Assembly (NCBI RefSeq): GCF_964058945.1
Contig: NZ_OZ060369.1
Coordinates: 370,705-434,704 of the forward strand
DNA length: 64,000 nt
Source: Buchnera aphidicola (Takecallis arundicolens)
Lineage (GTDB): Bacteria; Pseudomonadota; Gammaproteobacteria; Enterobacterales; Enterobacteriaceae
Direction: 5' to 3'
The notes beneath the pieces were generated by a model. It was given only the letters and a program-made list of their open reading frames with translations. It searched no databases and had not been told where the DNA came from. A program made the translations under genes and the position numbers. This document shows, in pieces, positions 41,625 to 50,903 of the stretch (positions are counted from its first letter, which is position 1; each line of letters opens with the position of its first letter).

Positions 41625-41712
41625 ATCAAATAAAGTAAAATATAAAATTATTAAATACAGAATTTAAAAAATATTTTTATTAAATATAACATTAACAATA
41701 AGGTAAATAATT

Positions 41713-42162
41713 ATGCCATATAATTCTATCTCTTTTACTCCAATATTATCAAATAGTTTATTTTCTAATAGATTTAATCAAATTGATAAAATTTTTAGTA
41801 CTTTAACAGGAGAAAAACCATTATCTAATATTCCTGATTATGATATTATTAAATGTAATGATAGAAAATACCTATTTGTACTTACTGTTCCAGGATATTT
41901 AGAAAATGAATTAAATATATCTATTGAAAATAATCAACTTAAAATATCTGGAACCAAACAAAAAAAAGAAAACCAACAAAACAAAAATATACAATATATA
42001 CATAAAGGAATTAAAAATAATAACTTTGATATTCAATTTAATTTACAACATCCAATTAAAATAAATCAAGCTACTTTGGAAACAGGATTATTAAAAATAA
42101 AATTTGAATACGAAGTTCCAGAATCACAAAAGATAAAAAGAATTCATATACAAAAAATATAA
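41713..42162 (+). CDS. ibpA: Small heat-shock protein, IbpA family
   Basis: Holdase of the alpha-crystallin family that binds aggregating proteins for later refolding by other chaperones. It has 149 residues (137 in IbpA of E. coli). The crystallin domain spans about residues 38-140: YDIIKCNDRKYLFVLTVPGYLENELNISIENNQLKISG, and the second half with GLLKIKFEYEVPE. TAAGG lies about 10 nt before the ATG. It is preceded by a heat-shock promoter candidate. A single ibp gene is seen, so IbpA versus IbpB is by convention. Confidence 0.9.
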   Translation: MPYNSISFTPILSNSLFSNRFNQIDKIFSTLTGEKPLSNIPDYDIIKCNDRKYLFVLTVPGYLENELNISIENNQLKISGTKQKKENQQNKNIQYIHKGIKNNNFDIQFNLQHPIKINQATLETGLLKIKFEYEVPESQKIKRIHIQKI

Positions 42163-42262
42163 AATAATGTATAAAAAATAAAAAATATTATTATTTCTGA
42201 TATCATTGTTATTATATCAAAAAAAAAATTATAAGACGAATAATACATATATTATAATAACA

Positions 42263-42826
42263 ATGATAAATAATAATAATTTAATATGGATTGATCTAGA
42301 AATGACTGGATTAAATCCAGAAAAACATCGAATCATAGAAATTAGCACAGTAATTACAAATTCAAATATTGAGATACTTGCAGTTGGTCCATGTATCCCA
42401 ATAAAACAGAATAACTATACTTTATCATTAATGAATACATGGAACAAAAAAATACATAACAAAAATAATCTAATTCATAAAATTAAAAATAGTAAATGTA
42501 ATGAAAAGCAAGCTGAACAAGAAATACTCAATTTTATAAAACAATGGGTACCAAATAAAAAATCACCTATGTGTGGTAATACAGTTAGTCAAGACAGGCG
42601 TTTCTTAATTAAATATATGCCAACTTTAGAATCATATTTTCATTACCGCCATATTGATGTTAGTACAATACAAGAATTATTGAAACGATGGCATCCAAAT
42701 CTGATGAAAAAATTTAAAAAACATAGTAAACATATGGCATTATTTGATATATACAATTCTATTGACGAACTTATTTTTTATAAAAAAGTTTTTATAAAAA
42801 AAAATATAATTAAAAAAACAACTTAA
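42263..42826 (+). CDS. orn: Oligoribonuclease
   Basis: 3'-5' exonuclease degrading RNA dinucleotides. The start at 42263 (MINNNNLIWIDLEMTGL) gives 187 residues, close to the family's 181; a longer frame from 42206 is A+T-rich filler. DEDDh residues: Asp and Glu in WIDLEMTGL, Asp in SQDRRFLIKYMP, His and Asp in HMALFDIYNSI. The following residue pattern differs from the usual HQAMDDI by D to F one position before the catalytic Asp, which is retained. Confidence 0.95.
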   Translation: MINNNNLIWIDLEMTGLNPEKHRIIEISTVITNSNIEILAVGPCIPIKQNNYTLSLMNTWNKKIHNKNNLIHKIKNSKCNEKQAEQEILNFIKQWVPNKKSPMCGNTVSQDRRFLIKYMPTLESYFHYRHIDVSTIQELLKRWHPNLMKKFKKHSKHMALFDIYNSIDELIFYKKVFIKKNIIKKTT

Positions 42827-42830
42827 ATAC

Positions 42831-42860
42831 TTGCAGTTTATTTAAATTATGTTATATACT
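42831..42860 (+). promoter_or_regulatory. Candidate sigma-70 promoter of tRNA-Gly
   Basis: TTGCAG (42831-42836) and TATACT (42855-42860) are separated by 18 nt and lie about 30 nt before the tRNA. The -10 is followed by ATAATAGTAAGCGC, a G+C-rich patch where the start-site discriminator of stable-RNA promoters is expected. In this A+T-rich sequence TATAAT-like matches are common, so the call rests on spacing and position. Confidence 0.4.
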
Positions 42861-42889
42861 ATAATAGTAAGCGCAAAAAAATGAAATCT

Positions 42890-42962
42890 GCGGGAATAGC
42901 TCAGTTGGTAGAGCGCAACCTTGCCAAGGTTGAGGTCGCGAGTTCGAACCTCGTTTCCCGCT
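42890..42962 (+). tRNA. glyV: tRNA-Gly(GCC)
   Basis: A 73-nt cloverleaf: acceptor GCGGGAA pairs with TTCCCGC, D arm TAGCTCAGTTGGTAGAGC, anticodon stem-loop AACCTTGCCAAGGTT with anticodon GCC, T arm GCGAGTTCGAACCTCGT. The discriminator is T, as in E. coli tRNA-Gly. CCA is not encoded. The symbol is one of several possible E. coli equivalents. Confidence 0.96.
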
Positions 42963-43026
42963 AAATAATTTCATTAAAAAATATGTAAATACAGAAAAAA
43001 TGAAATGTATACAATAATACTATTAA

Positions 43027-43227
43027 TTAAAAAAATCTCTTATTAAAACGTTCAATACGACCTCCATGAGACACATTTCTTTGTTTTCCAGTATAAAATG
43101 GATGACATTGCGAACATATGTCAATATGTAAAGTACTTATATTTAAAGTAGAAAATATATTAATAGTATTACCACAAGAGCAAGTAACCATAGTTTCTTC
43201 ATATTTAGGATGAATATTTTTTTTCAT
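43027..43227 (-). CDS. rpmE: 50S ribosomal protein L31 (zinc-binding type)
   Basis: L31, 66 residues (70 in E. coli). It starts [19 protein letters not shown]. The zinc ligands appear as CSCG and DICSQCHPF, followed by the signature [22 protein letters not shown]. The last few residues of the E. coli tail are absent. It is divergent from hslV across 193 nt, and rpmE is near hslVU in E. coli too. Confidence 0.96.
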   Translation of the reverse strand: MKKNIHPKYEETMVTCSCGNTINIFSTLNISTLHIDICSQCHPFYTGKQRNVSHGGRIERFNKRFF

Positions 43228-43420
43228 ATTTCCTCTTACTATACAACTACTATAAAAGCAGTAATATGTTAAATAATAGAATTATAATTATAAGCACAAC
43301 AAACAGTTATAATTTAAAATATATAATATTTACTAATTATAAATTAGATAATATTTATAATTAAAAAACGCAAAAAATATTCAATTTTTTTCATCTTATA
43401 TAAAAAAAAGAGATCTATTT

Positions 43421-43951
43421 ATGACCACAATATTAAGTATTAGACTAAATAATAAAGTAGTAATTGGTGGAGACGGTCAAGCCACCTTAGGTAATACTAT
43501 CATGAAAAGTAATGTTAATAAAGTAAGATCTCTTTATAACAATAAAGTTATTTCAGGATTTGCAGGAGGTACAGCAGATTCATTTACTTTATTTGAACTT
43601 TTTGAAAAAAAACTGGAAATGTATCAAGGACAATTAAAAAAATCAGCAATAGAACTTGCTAAAGATTGGCGTAGTGATCGTATACTCAGAAAATTAGAGG
43701 CAATATTAGCTGTTGCTGATAAAAATACATCATTAATTATTACAGGAAATGGAGATGTCATACAACCAGAACATGATATCATTGCTATTGGTTCCGGGGG
43801 AGCATATGCTCAAGCAGCTGCTTATGCATTATTAAAAAATTCTCAACTAGAAGCACGAAGTATTGTTAAAAAAGCATTAAACATTGCAGCAGATATTTGT
43901 ATATATACAAATCATATATTTACTATTAAAGAATTACATTCAGAAAAATAA
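43421..43951 (+). CDS. hslV: ATP-dependent protease subunit HslV
   Basis: Proteasome-like peptidase of HslUV. It has 176 residues, as in E. coli. It starts MTTILSIR, so removal of Met exposes the catalytic Thr nucleophile. [37 protein letters not shown] and [14 protein letters not shown] are conserved. GAGAT precedes the ATG. It is followed by hslU after 13 nt. Confidence 0.97.
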   Translation: MTTILSIRLNNKVVIGGDGQATLGNTIMKSNVNKVRSLYNNKVISGFAGGTADSFTLFELFEKKLEMYQGQLKKSAIELAKDWRSDRILRKLEAILAVADKNTSLIITGNGDVIQPEHDIIAIGSGGAYAQAAAYALLKNSQLEARSIVKKALNIAADICIYTNHIFTIKELHSEK

Positions 43952-43964
43952 AAGGATTATTCTT

Positions 43965-45293
43965 ATGCCAACTATCACTCCTCAAAAAATTGTCAAAGAA
44001 CTTGATAAATTTATTGTTGGACAAAAAAAAGCAAAAAGAGCAGTAGCAGTAGCGTTAAGAAATCGTTGGAGAAGAATGCAATTACCACATAACTTACAAA
44101 ATGAAATTACTCCAAAAAATATTCTTATGATAGGACCAACCGGTGTAGGAAAAACTGAAATTGCTCGTAGATTAGCAAAATTAGCTCATGCTCCGTTTAT
44201 TAAAGTTGAAGCAACAAAATTTACAGAAGTAGGATATGTTGGAAAAGAAGTTGATTCAATAATTCGTGATTTAATTGAAACAGCAATTAAAATAATAAAA
44301 ATTAAAAAAAATAAACAAAATAAATACCAAGCAAAAAAAATAGCAGAAAAAAAAATATTAGATATTCTTGTACCAACATTTCAAGAAAACAAAGAAAATA
44401 ATACAACTACAAAACCAACAACAACTATTCAAATGTTCCATAAAAAACTTAAATCAGGAGAACTAGATAATAAAGAAATTGAAATCAATATCACTAATAA
44501 CCCTATGGGTGTTGAAATTATGGCACCACCAGGTATGGAAGAATTAACAAGTCAATTACAATCGTTATTTAAAAATCTTAACAATAGAAAAAAAACAAAA
44601 AAAAAAGTAAAAATTAAAGATGCTATGAAATTATTATGTGAAGAAGAAGCAGCAAAATTATTAAATCTAGAAGAAATAAAAAACGAAGCTATTACATCAG
44701 TCGAACAGAATGGTATAGTTTTTATTGACGAACTAGATAAAATTTGTAAAAAAAGAGGTACAACAGGTCTTGATGTATCACGAGAAGGTGTACAAAGAGA
44801 TTTATTACCATTAATTGAAGGATGTACAGTATCAACAAAATATGGCACAATAAAAACAGATCATATTCTATTTATTACATCCGGAGCATTTCAAGTATCA
44901 AGCCCATCAGATTTAATACCAGAATTACAAGGTAGATTACCTATTCGAGTAAATTTACATTCATTAAATATTCAAGATTTTGAAAAAATATTAACTGAAC
45001 CAAAAACAGCACTAATTACACAATATATTGCATTAATGAAAACAGAAGGTGTAAATATTAAATTTACAAAAGATGGAATATATAAAATTGCAGAAGCGTC
45101 ATGGAAAGTAAATACAGTTATGGAAAATATAGGTGCAAGACGATTATATACTGTATTAGAAAGGTTAATGGAAGATATTTCATTCATGGCAAATGAAACT
45201 AAAGATCAAGTTATTATAATAAATGCTGAATATGTCAGTAAACATTTAGATCAATTAATATTTAACGAAGACTTAAATCGATTTATATTATAA
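43965..45293 (+). CDS. hslU: HslU ATPase of the HslUV protease
   Basis: AAA+ unfoldase that feeds HslV. The start at 43965 ([13 protein letters not shown]) has AAAGGA upstream and gives 442 residues (443 in E. coli); the in-frame extension into hslV is spurious. Walker A is [11 protein letters not shown], the pore loop is VGYVGKEV, Walker B is [11 protein letters not shown], sensor regions follow, and the C-terminal tip FIL that docks into HslV is present. The insertion (I) domain is lysine-rich. Confidence 0.97.
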   Translation: MPTITPQKIVKELDKFIVGQKKAKRAVAVALRNRWRRMQLPHNLQNEITPKNILMIGPTGVGKTEIARRLAKLAHAPFIKVEATKFTEVGYVGKEVDSIIRDLIETAIKIIKIKKNKQNKYQAKKIAEKKILDILVPTFQENKENNTTTKPTTTIQMFHKKLKSGELDNKEIEINITNNPMGVEIMAPPGMEELTSQLQSLFKNLNNRKKTKKKVKIKDAMKLLCEEEAAKLLNLEEIKNEAITSVEQNGIVFIDELDKICKKRGTTGLDVSREGVQRDLLPLIEGCTVSTKYGTIKTDHILFITSGAFQVSSPSDLIPELQGRLPIRVNLHSLNIQDFEKILTEPKTALITQYIALMKTEGVNIKFTKDGIYKIAEASWKVNTVMENIGARRLYTVLERLMEDISFMANETKDQVIIINAEYVSKHLDQLIFNEDLNRFIL

Positions 45294-45330
45294 AATATAA
45301 ATAAAGACCAGTATTAAAAAAGGTTCTGAT

Positions 45331-46080
45331 ATGACTCAATGGATCAATGCTAAAGTAATAAAAGTAAAAAAATGGACAGAAAGGTTATTTTCAATAATTT
45401 TAAATGCACCAATACAAGAATTTTATGCTGGACAATTTGCAAAACTTGCAATAAAAACCCCTGAGAATAAATATATCAAAAGAGTATATTCATACGTGAA
45501 TGCTCCATATGATAAAAACTTAGAATTTTTTATAACACTCATACCTAATGGAGTTATGTCAAACCAATTATATCATTTAACCACAGGCGAAGAAATATTA
45601 ATTTCTAAAACAGCATCAGGTTTCTTTACAATTAAAGAAATTCCAACATGTAACACACTCTGGATGATGGCAACTGGAACAGCTATAGGTCCATTCTGTT
45701 CAATTTTACAAGAGGGATCTGGATTAGAAAAATTTAAAAAAATTATCCTAATATACGCTGTAAAATATGCACATGAATTAGTATACCTACCATTAATAAA
45801 AAACCTACAAAAAAAATATAATAATAAATTATTGATACAAACAATTACTAGTCAAGAACAACATACAAACTCATTAACTGGTCGAATTCCTGCATTAATA
45901 AACCAACACATACTAGAGAAAACCGTGGGTTATGAAATCTGTCCAAAGACATCGCATATTATGTTATGCGGTAACCCAAATATGGTAAAAGATACACAAT
46001 CTATACTAATAAAAAAACGTAACTTAAAAAAACATTTACGTAGAATATCAGGACACATTAGCAGTGAAAATTATTGGTAA
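45331..46080 (+). CDS. fpr: Ferredoxin/flavodoxin-NADP+ reductase
   Basis: FAD enzyme moving electrons between NADPH and ferredoxin or flavodoxin. It has 249 residues (248 in E. coli). FAD binding: [11 protein letters not shown] (RxYS). NADP binding: [14 protein letters not shown] and [10 protein letters not shown]. The C-terminus ends ENYW, matching the aromatic terminus of bacterial Fpr. AAGG precedes the ATG. Fdx (62037) is the likely redox partner in this window. Confidence 0.96.
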   Translation: MTQWINAKVIKVKKWTERLFSIILNAPIQEFYAGQFAKLAIKTPENKYIKRVYSYVNAPYDKNLEFFITLIPNGVMSNQLYHLTTGEEILISKTASGFFTIKEIPTCNTLWMMATGTAIGPFCSILQEGSGLEKFKKIILIYAVKYAHELVYLPLIKNLQKKYNNKLLIQTITSQEQHTNSLTGRIPALINQHILEKTVGYEICPKTSHIMLCGNPNMVKDTQSILIKKRNLKKHLRRISGHISSENYW

Positions 46081-46119
46081 TGATATTTTTATTAAAATAT
46101 TTATTAATATAATCGCATA

Positions 46120-47082
46120 TTAACAATCCTGCATAGAAAACGTTAGTACTTCATTGATTTTATTAATATTACATATAATCATAATTATTCTATCTATTCC
46201 TAACGCAACACCTGAACAATAAGGCATATATTTATTATCTAATGCAGTTAAAAAACGCATATCAATTTCTATTTTTGGAATTTTTTCTCTTTCTCTATAC
46301 ATATTTTCTAGATCAAATCGTTTTTTTTGTTCTACAGAATTAACCAATTCACAAAATCCATTACCTAATTCTATACCTTTAAAAAATAATTCAAATCGAT
46401 CAGAAATACGTAAATCAAACTTATTAATTCTAGCAAGCATGGCTTGATTTTCAGGATAATGATATACAAATATTGGATTTTTTAAACCTAAATTTGGTTG
46501 AATAACAATTAAAAATATTAAATTTAATAAATCAATAACAGTATTTTTTTTTTTTATTAAATGTTCATGATTAATTTTTTTTAACACACTATATGCTTCT
46601 TTCATACTAATATTCAGTGGATTAATAGATAATACTTCCATAAAAATATCTTTGTATGAAATACGTTCACAAGCCTGAAAATCAAAAATTAATTGCAACA
46701 ACGATTCAATACTTTCCATCATATCAAACATATTATAATATGGTTGATACCATTCCAACATAGAAAATTCACAATTATGTAAATTACCAACTTCTTCATT
46801 ACGAAAAACACGACAAATTTGATAAATAGAACCAATATCATAAGATAATAATCTTTTCATATGATATTCTGGACTAGTAATTAACCAATTATTTATATCA
46901 ATATCATGAAAATTATTTCTATTATATACGATTTTAAACGGTACTAAATGATAATCTGTCACTGTATATTGTGTCATAATTGGTGTTTCTACTTCTAAAA
47001 TATTTTTTTTTAAAAAAAAATTGCGAATACTAGATATAATACTTGCCCGTCTTGATAAAATAAAATTACATTTTTTAAACAT
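46120..47082 (-). CDS. epmA: EF-P--(R)-beta-lysine ligase EpmA
   Basis: Lysyl-tRNA-synthetase paralogue (PoxA/GenX) that attaches beta-lysine to elongation factor P. The ATG at 47082 gives 320 residues (325 in E. coli); an in-frame TTG four codons earlier is possible. Class II motifs are LEVETPIMTQ with motif 1, FRNEEVGNLHNCEFSMLEWY for motif 2, and GVALGIDRIIMII for motif 3. The N-terminal anticodon-binding domain of LysRS is absent, as expected. A 12-A tract (46544-46555) encodes lysines. Confidence 0.95.
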   Translation of the reverse strand: MFKKCNFILSRRASIISSIRNFFLKKNILEVETPIMTQYTVTDYHLVPFKIVYNRNNFHDIDINNWLITSPEYHMKRLLSYDIGSIYQICRVFRNEEVGNLHNCEFSMLEWYQPYYNMFDMMESIESLLQLIFDFQACERISYKDIFMEVLSINPLNISMKEAYSVLKKINHEHLIKKKNTVIDLLNLIFLIVIQPNLGLKNPIFVYHYPENQAMLARINKFDLRISDRFELFFKGIELGNGFCELVNSVEQKKRFDLENMYREREKIPKIEIDMRFLTALDNKYMPYCSGVALGIDRIIMIICNINKINEVLTFSMQDC

Positions 47083-47129
47083 TAATATTCTCAAAAAATA
47101 AACCTGTTTTTTTAATAAAAATTATTTTA

Positions 47130-47149
47130 AGCCCATATATTTATGGGCT
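47130..47149 (-). terminator. Intrinsic terminator after the orphan gene
   Basis: AGCCCATA (47130-47137) and TATGGGCT (47142-47149) form a perfect 8-bp stem with a 4-nt loop. Read on the minus strand the stem is followed by TAAAATAATTTTTATT. It lies 60 nt past the stop of the gene ending at 47210 and before the start of epmA, so it would separate their transcripts. The stem is unusually G+C-rich for this sequence. Confidence 0.78.
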
Positions 47150-47209
47150 CAATATTAATTGCAATAATAATAATGTATATTGAATACAAATAATATAATT
47201 TCTATAACA

Positions 47210-48505
47210 TTATTTAATAAAATTAAAATATTTAATTTTAGGTAATGCATCTTCTGATAAAATAATAGAAGTACGAGCACCGAAATTTGTATAATTTTTA
47301 TCCGTTACTTCATCTGTAATCTTAATTAAACGGCCTAAATATGTTACTGTTAACTTAATTTGATTATCTTTTAATGTATCTATTGTATACAGTATAGAAG
47401 ATTGTTCAGGAATAAATTTATCTATTTCTGCAGTATTATAAAAAACATGTAAACATGGTTGACTTGTTAAGTCCTGTTGAAAACAGGATAAAACTAAATT
47501 TCTTAAATATGTATTTGGAATAGCTAATTTTAAACAATTTAAAGTATGATAATGTAATCCAAAAGCAAAATGTGCATTATCTATTATTATACTATTTTTT
47601 TTTGGTAATTTAATATCTAATAATTTATCTTGTATTTTCTTTGCTTCATGAAAAATTTTTTGACTTAAAAAATCTGTACTACTAAGTTTATTAATTACAT
47701 CTAATGAAATCCAATCAATATTTTTCATTTTATTTTCAAAAAATACAAGATTAGATTTTGAAACATGTTTTTGATAATGACGTGATTTAATACCATTTGA
47801 TTTAAGTCTATAAAAGATACTATCTATGTTAGGCATAGTTAATAAATTTACTAAACTAAAATTTTTTTTCATTTTTTCAAAAAAATCTGATTTATTATGA
47901 GTAGATTTTTGTCGTTCAAATGTTATTACATCATCATATACTTTTTTTTGAAAAAATTCCTTTATATTATGATGAAATAACAAAATATTTTTAACGACTT
48001 CAGCTGATTTATTAATAGTATTAATAAATCTTGAACCATCTAAATTAGATTTTATAATATCAACCGGATTTAATACAATGTTTTCAAAAATATTATTCAT
48101 GTTAGGCATAGCATTTGCACAATCTTTTACAAAACTAAAAATACAAGACTTACAATCTTTGCTATGATTATCTTCACTTGAGTTTAATGTTGGTATAGAC
48201 AATAAAATATTATGTTTGATTTTATTGAAGGTAATATCCGCTATTTTTTGAGAAATGATTCCCTTTGCAAAAATAAAATACTTAATATTAGCAATAGAAT
48301 TCATAATAAATGCTTTCACGGTATGCAAATGCATTACGTCATCTGGTTGTTTAAACGTCATCATAGATCTAGTTTTATTATTCACATTCTTTAAAACATG
48401 CGTTTTATTATAACTAATATTTTTTATTTTTGGATCAGTATGATGTATTACTTTATTTGCTTGTATTAATATTCTGTTATCTCGAATAGGGAAAATAGTT
48501 GTCAT
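47210..48505 (-). CDS. Unrecognised 431-residue protein
   Basis: I do not recognise this gene. It is a 431-residue, Lys/Asn/Ile-rich, apparently soluble protein: no signal peptide, no long hydrophobic segment. Notable parts are a Cys cluster CKSCIFSFVKDC (about residues 127-138), repeated MPNMNN/MPNIDS and NFSLVN segments in the middle, and a C-terminal part LTVTYLGRLIKITDEVTDKNYTNFG that looks like an ordered beta-rich region. AAAGGGAG lies about 12 nt upstream of the ATG, a leader hairpin lies at 48546-48576 and a terminator at 47130-47149. Base composition matches the neighbours. It sits between epmA and rsmJ; it may be one of the lineage-specific hypothetical genes described in Buchnera, which is a guess from position. 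Confidence 0.85.
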   Translation of the reverse strand: MTTIFPIRDNRILIQANKVIHHTDPKIKNISYNKTHVLKNVNNKTRSMMTFKQPDDVMHLHTVKAFIMNSIANIKYFIFAKGIISQKIADITFNKIKHNILLSIPTLNSSEDNHSKDCKSCIFSFVKDCANAMPNMNNIFENIVLNPVDIIKSNLDGSRFINTINKSAEVVKNILLFHHNIKEFFQKKVYDDVITFERQKSTHNKSDFFEKMKKNFSLVNLLTMPNIDSIFYRLKSNGIKSRHYQKHVSKSNLVFFENKMKNIDWISLDVINKLSSTDFLSQKIFHEAKKIQDKLLDIKLPKKNSIIIDNAHFAFGLHYHTLNCLKLAIPNTYLRNLVLSCFQQDLTSQPCLHVFYNTAEIDKFIPEQSSILYTIDTLKDNQIKLTVTYLGRLIKITDEVTDKNYTNFGARTSIILSEDALPKIKYFNFIK

Positions 48506-48545
48506 ATTGTTAGAATTCTCCCTTTACTCGAATAGATCGAAATTG

Positions 48546-48576
48546 TTAGTTGATGGAATTAAAGACTATCAACTAA
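48546..48576. promoter_or_regulatory. Inverted repeat in the leader of the orphan gene
   Basis: TTAGTTGAT (48546-48554) and ATCAACTAA (48568-48576) are perfect 9-bp complements, extendable inward by a G-U and a G-C pair, with a loop of about 9-13 nt. It lies 41 nt upstream of the orphan ATG, in the divergent gap with rsmJ (48506-48686). It could be a 5' mRNA stem or an operator; there is no U-run after it on the minus strand. Confidence 0.6.
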
Positions 48577-48686
48577 TATTATATATATTATTTAAAAAAT
48601 ATTGCAACAAAAAAATTACATGATAAATATATAAATTATATTTTAATATACTTAATATACTTAAAATTTATTTATATTAACTATAT

Positions 48687-49421
48687 ATGACATATAAAAT
48701 AAATATTATTAATCATACAAACAAAAAAAAATTATCATTTATTCAAAATACTTGGAATATTAAACATGACTGTAAATCAAAATTTTCTTTGATTATTAAC
48801 AAAAATCGAATTGAGTTAAAAAACCACTCTATAATATGTAAAAACAATATATGGGTGGAATTTAATTATAAAAAAATGAAACTATATGAATATGATAAAA
48901 AAATAAAAATGATACAAGCTATTGGAATAAAAAAAAATATTTTTCCAAATATTTTAGATGCTACTACTGGATTAGGAAAAGATGCATTTATATTTTTTTC
49001 ACATGGATGTCATGTCACTATGGTCGAACGTAATCCAATTATATCAATTTTACTATATGATGGATTAAAAAGAAGTTATAAAGATAATAATATTAAAAAT
49101 TTAATAAAACAACGTATGCATTTAATTTATAATACAAGTTTTAATATTAACAAATTTAATATAAAACAACCTGATGTTATTTATTTAGACCCTATGTTCC
49201 CAAAAATAAAAAAAAAAGCACTATCTAAAAAAACAATACGAACAATTCAAGATATAGTTGGTTATGATACAGATTCTGATTTATTACTATCAAAATGCAT
49301 ATCATTTGCTATAAAACGTGTTGTTGTAAAACGACCTAAACAATCATATCACCTTGCAAATATTAAACCGCATCATATTATTAAAACAAAAAAACATCGT
49401 TTTGATATTTACGTAAAATAA
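48687..49421 (+). CDS. rsmJ: 16S rRNA (guanine-1516-N2)-methyltransferase RsmJ
   Basis: Methylates G1516 of 16S rRNA. It has 244 residues (250 in E. coli). The SAM motif is ILDATTGLGKDAFIFFSHG, followed by VERNPIISILLYDGLKRSY, the catalytic YLDPMFPKIKKKAL and the final KRVVVKRPKQ and KHRFDIYVK. The N-terminal 60 residues are diverged and Asn/Lys-rich. It is divergent from the orphan gene and convergent with the ynfM-like gene. Confidence 0.94.
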   Translation: MTYKINIINHTNKKKLSFIQNTWNIKHDCKSKFSLIINKNRIELKNHSIICKNNIWVEFNYKKMKLYEYDKKIKMIQAIGIKKNIFPNILDATTGLGKDAFIFFSHGCHVTMVERNPIISILLYDGLKRSYKDNNIKNLIKQRMHLIYNTSFNINKFNIKQPDVIYLDPMFPKIKKKALSKKTIRTIQDIVGYDTDSDLLLSKCISFAIKRVVVKRPKQSYHLANIKPHHIIKTKKHRFDIYVK

Positions 49422-49552
49422 ATAAAACCTGAAAATATATTAAAAATAATTATTATATGATATAAATATATAATGATAAAATTATTTTTTTAAAATTATA
49501 TTTAATCTATAATCATGTACATTAAATAAAATAATTTATATATACTTATTTA

Positions 49553-50797
49553 TTATTCTGTATTAATATCAATACGATGTACAGTTTTTGCACCGATTAA
49601 TAGCATGGTAATAATAAATATAGAAATCCCAAACCAATTACCAAAAGACCAAAAAACACCTCCAAATGTACCAAGTATACTTGAACCTAAATAATAACAA
49701 CATAAATATAATGAAGATGCTTGACCTTTTGCTATTTTAGAACGATAACCTATCCAACTGCTTGAAACAGAATGAGCAGAAAAAAAACCACTAGAAAACA
49801 TCATTAATCCTAAAATAATAAAAATTAAAATATTCCATTGTGTAATAATAATACCAAAAACCATAATTAATAAGGACCAAATTAATACATTTCTTCTACC
49901 ATACTGCACAATAAATTCACTAGCTTTAGGAGAACTATATGCTCCCGTTAAATATACAACAGATAATAATCCTATAACAATTTGATTTAAAAAAAATGGT
50001 TTAATCATTAATCGATAACCAACATAATTAAACAAAGTAACAAAACTACCCATCAAAATAAAACCAATAAAAAATAAAGTCGATAATACATTATCATTAC
50101 ATTGTATAAAAAAACTACGCATAATTTTATTCGGTTTCAAAGAAATGCTAATAAAATTCTTAGAATTAGGTAATAAGATTAAAAATAATATAGATCCAGT
50201 TAATGATACTAAACCAATAATAAAAAGCGATTTTTCCCAAGAAAAATAATTTACTAATACACTACTTAAAAACCTACCAGAAAAACCACCAATAGTATTA
50301 CCACTAATATATAGTCCTATTGCAAAAGGCAATACATTAGGATGTATTTCCTCGCTTAAATAAGTCATAGCAACAGCAGCCACACCACTTAATGTTAATC
50401 CAGTTAACATCCTTAAGATAATAACTTCAATCCACGTATGCATTGCAGAACACAAAATAGTTAGTGAGGTAGCTAATAATAATGATATACTCATAATAAT
50501 TTTACGACCGAATGTATCTGATAAAGAACCAGTAAATAACATACCAATCGCCATAGATGCTGTAGCCGCAGACAATGATAAACTACTCTGTGCGGGTGTT
50601 AAATGAAATTCACTTGAAAAAGTAGGTAAAATTGGTTGTACACAATATAAAATTGAAAAAGTAGCTAATCCAGCTGAAAATAAGGCAATGATTACTTTTT
50701 TAAATTTTATAGTTTCACGTCCGATATATTCTTTACGATCGCATGGAAAATTAGTAATTACATGTTGTTTATCATATTTTTTATTGAAATCAGACAA
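49553..50797 (-). CDS. ynfM: Major facilitator superfamily transporter, YnfM-like
   Basis: Inner-membrane MFS transporter of 414 residues, about 12 membrane segments, close in sequence to E. coli YnfM (417): FSAGLATFSILYCVQPILPTFSSEF, GLTLSGVAAVAMTYLSEEIHP and GQASSLYLCCYYLGSSI. The MFS A-loop is GSLSDTFGRK. E. coli YnfM is annotated as an arabinose-type efflux protein, so the in vivo substrate is unknown. The start is TTG at 50797 with a perfect AAGGAGG 5-7 nt upstream. Confidence 0.9.
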   Translation of the reverse strand: MSDFNKKYDKQHVITNFPCDRKEYIGRETIKFKKVIIALFSAGLATFSILYCVQPILPTFSSEFHLTPAQSSLSLSAATASMAIGMLFTGSLSDTFGRKIIMSISLLLATSLTILCSAMHTWIEVIILRMLTGLTLSGVAAVAMTYLSEEIHPNVLPFAIGLYISGNTIGGFSGRFLSSVLVNYFSWEKSLFIIGLVSLTGSILFLILLPNSKNFISISLKPNKIMRSFFIQCNDNVLSTLFFIGFILMGSFVTLFNYVGYRLMIKPFFLNQIVIGLLSVVYLTGAYSSPKASEFIVQYGRRNVLIWSLLIMVFGIIITQWNILIFIILGLMMFSSGFFSAHSVSSSWIGYRSKIAKGQASSLYLCCYYLGSSILGTFGGVFWSFGNWFGISIFIITMLLIGAKTVHRIDINTE

Positions 50798-50903
50798 GAT
50801 TCCCTCCTTATATTTTTAGTAGAAATATTATATTTAATTTAATATATCATATAAAAATAACCTTTTGAATTGTTATATCAATCATTACAAAAAAATCAAT
50901 TTA

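Noticed and set aside
43360..43420. Possible sigma-32 promoter before hslV (CATCTTATAT as -10)
   Set aside because: No TTGAAA-like -35 at 13-15 nt; only chance A+T-rich similarity. Not listed as a feature.
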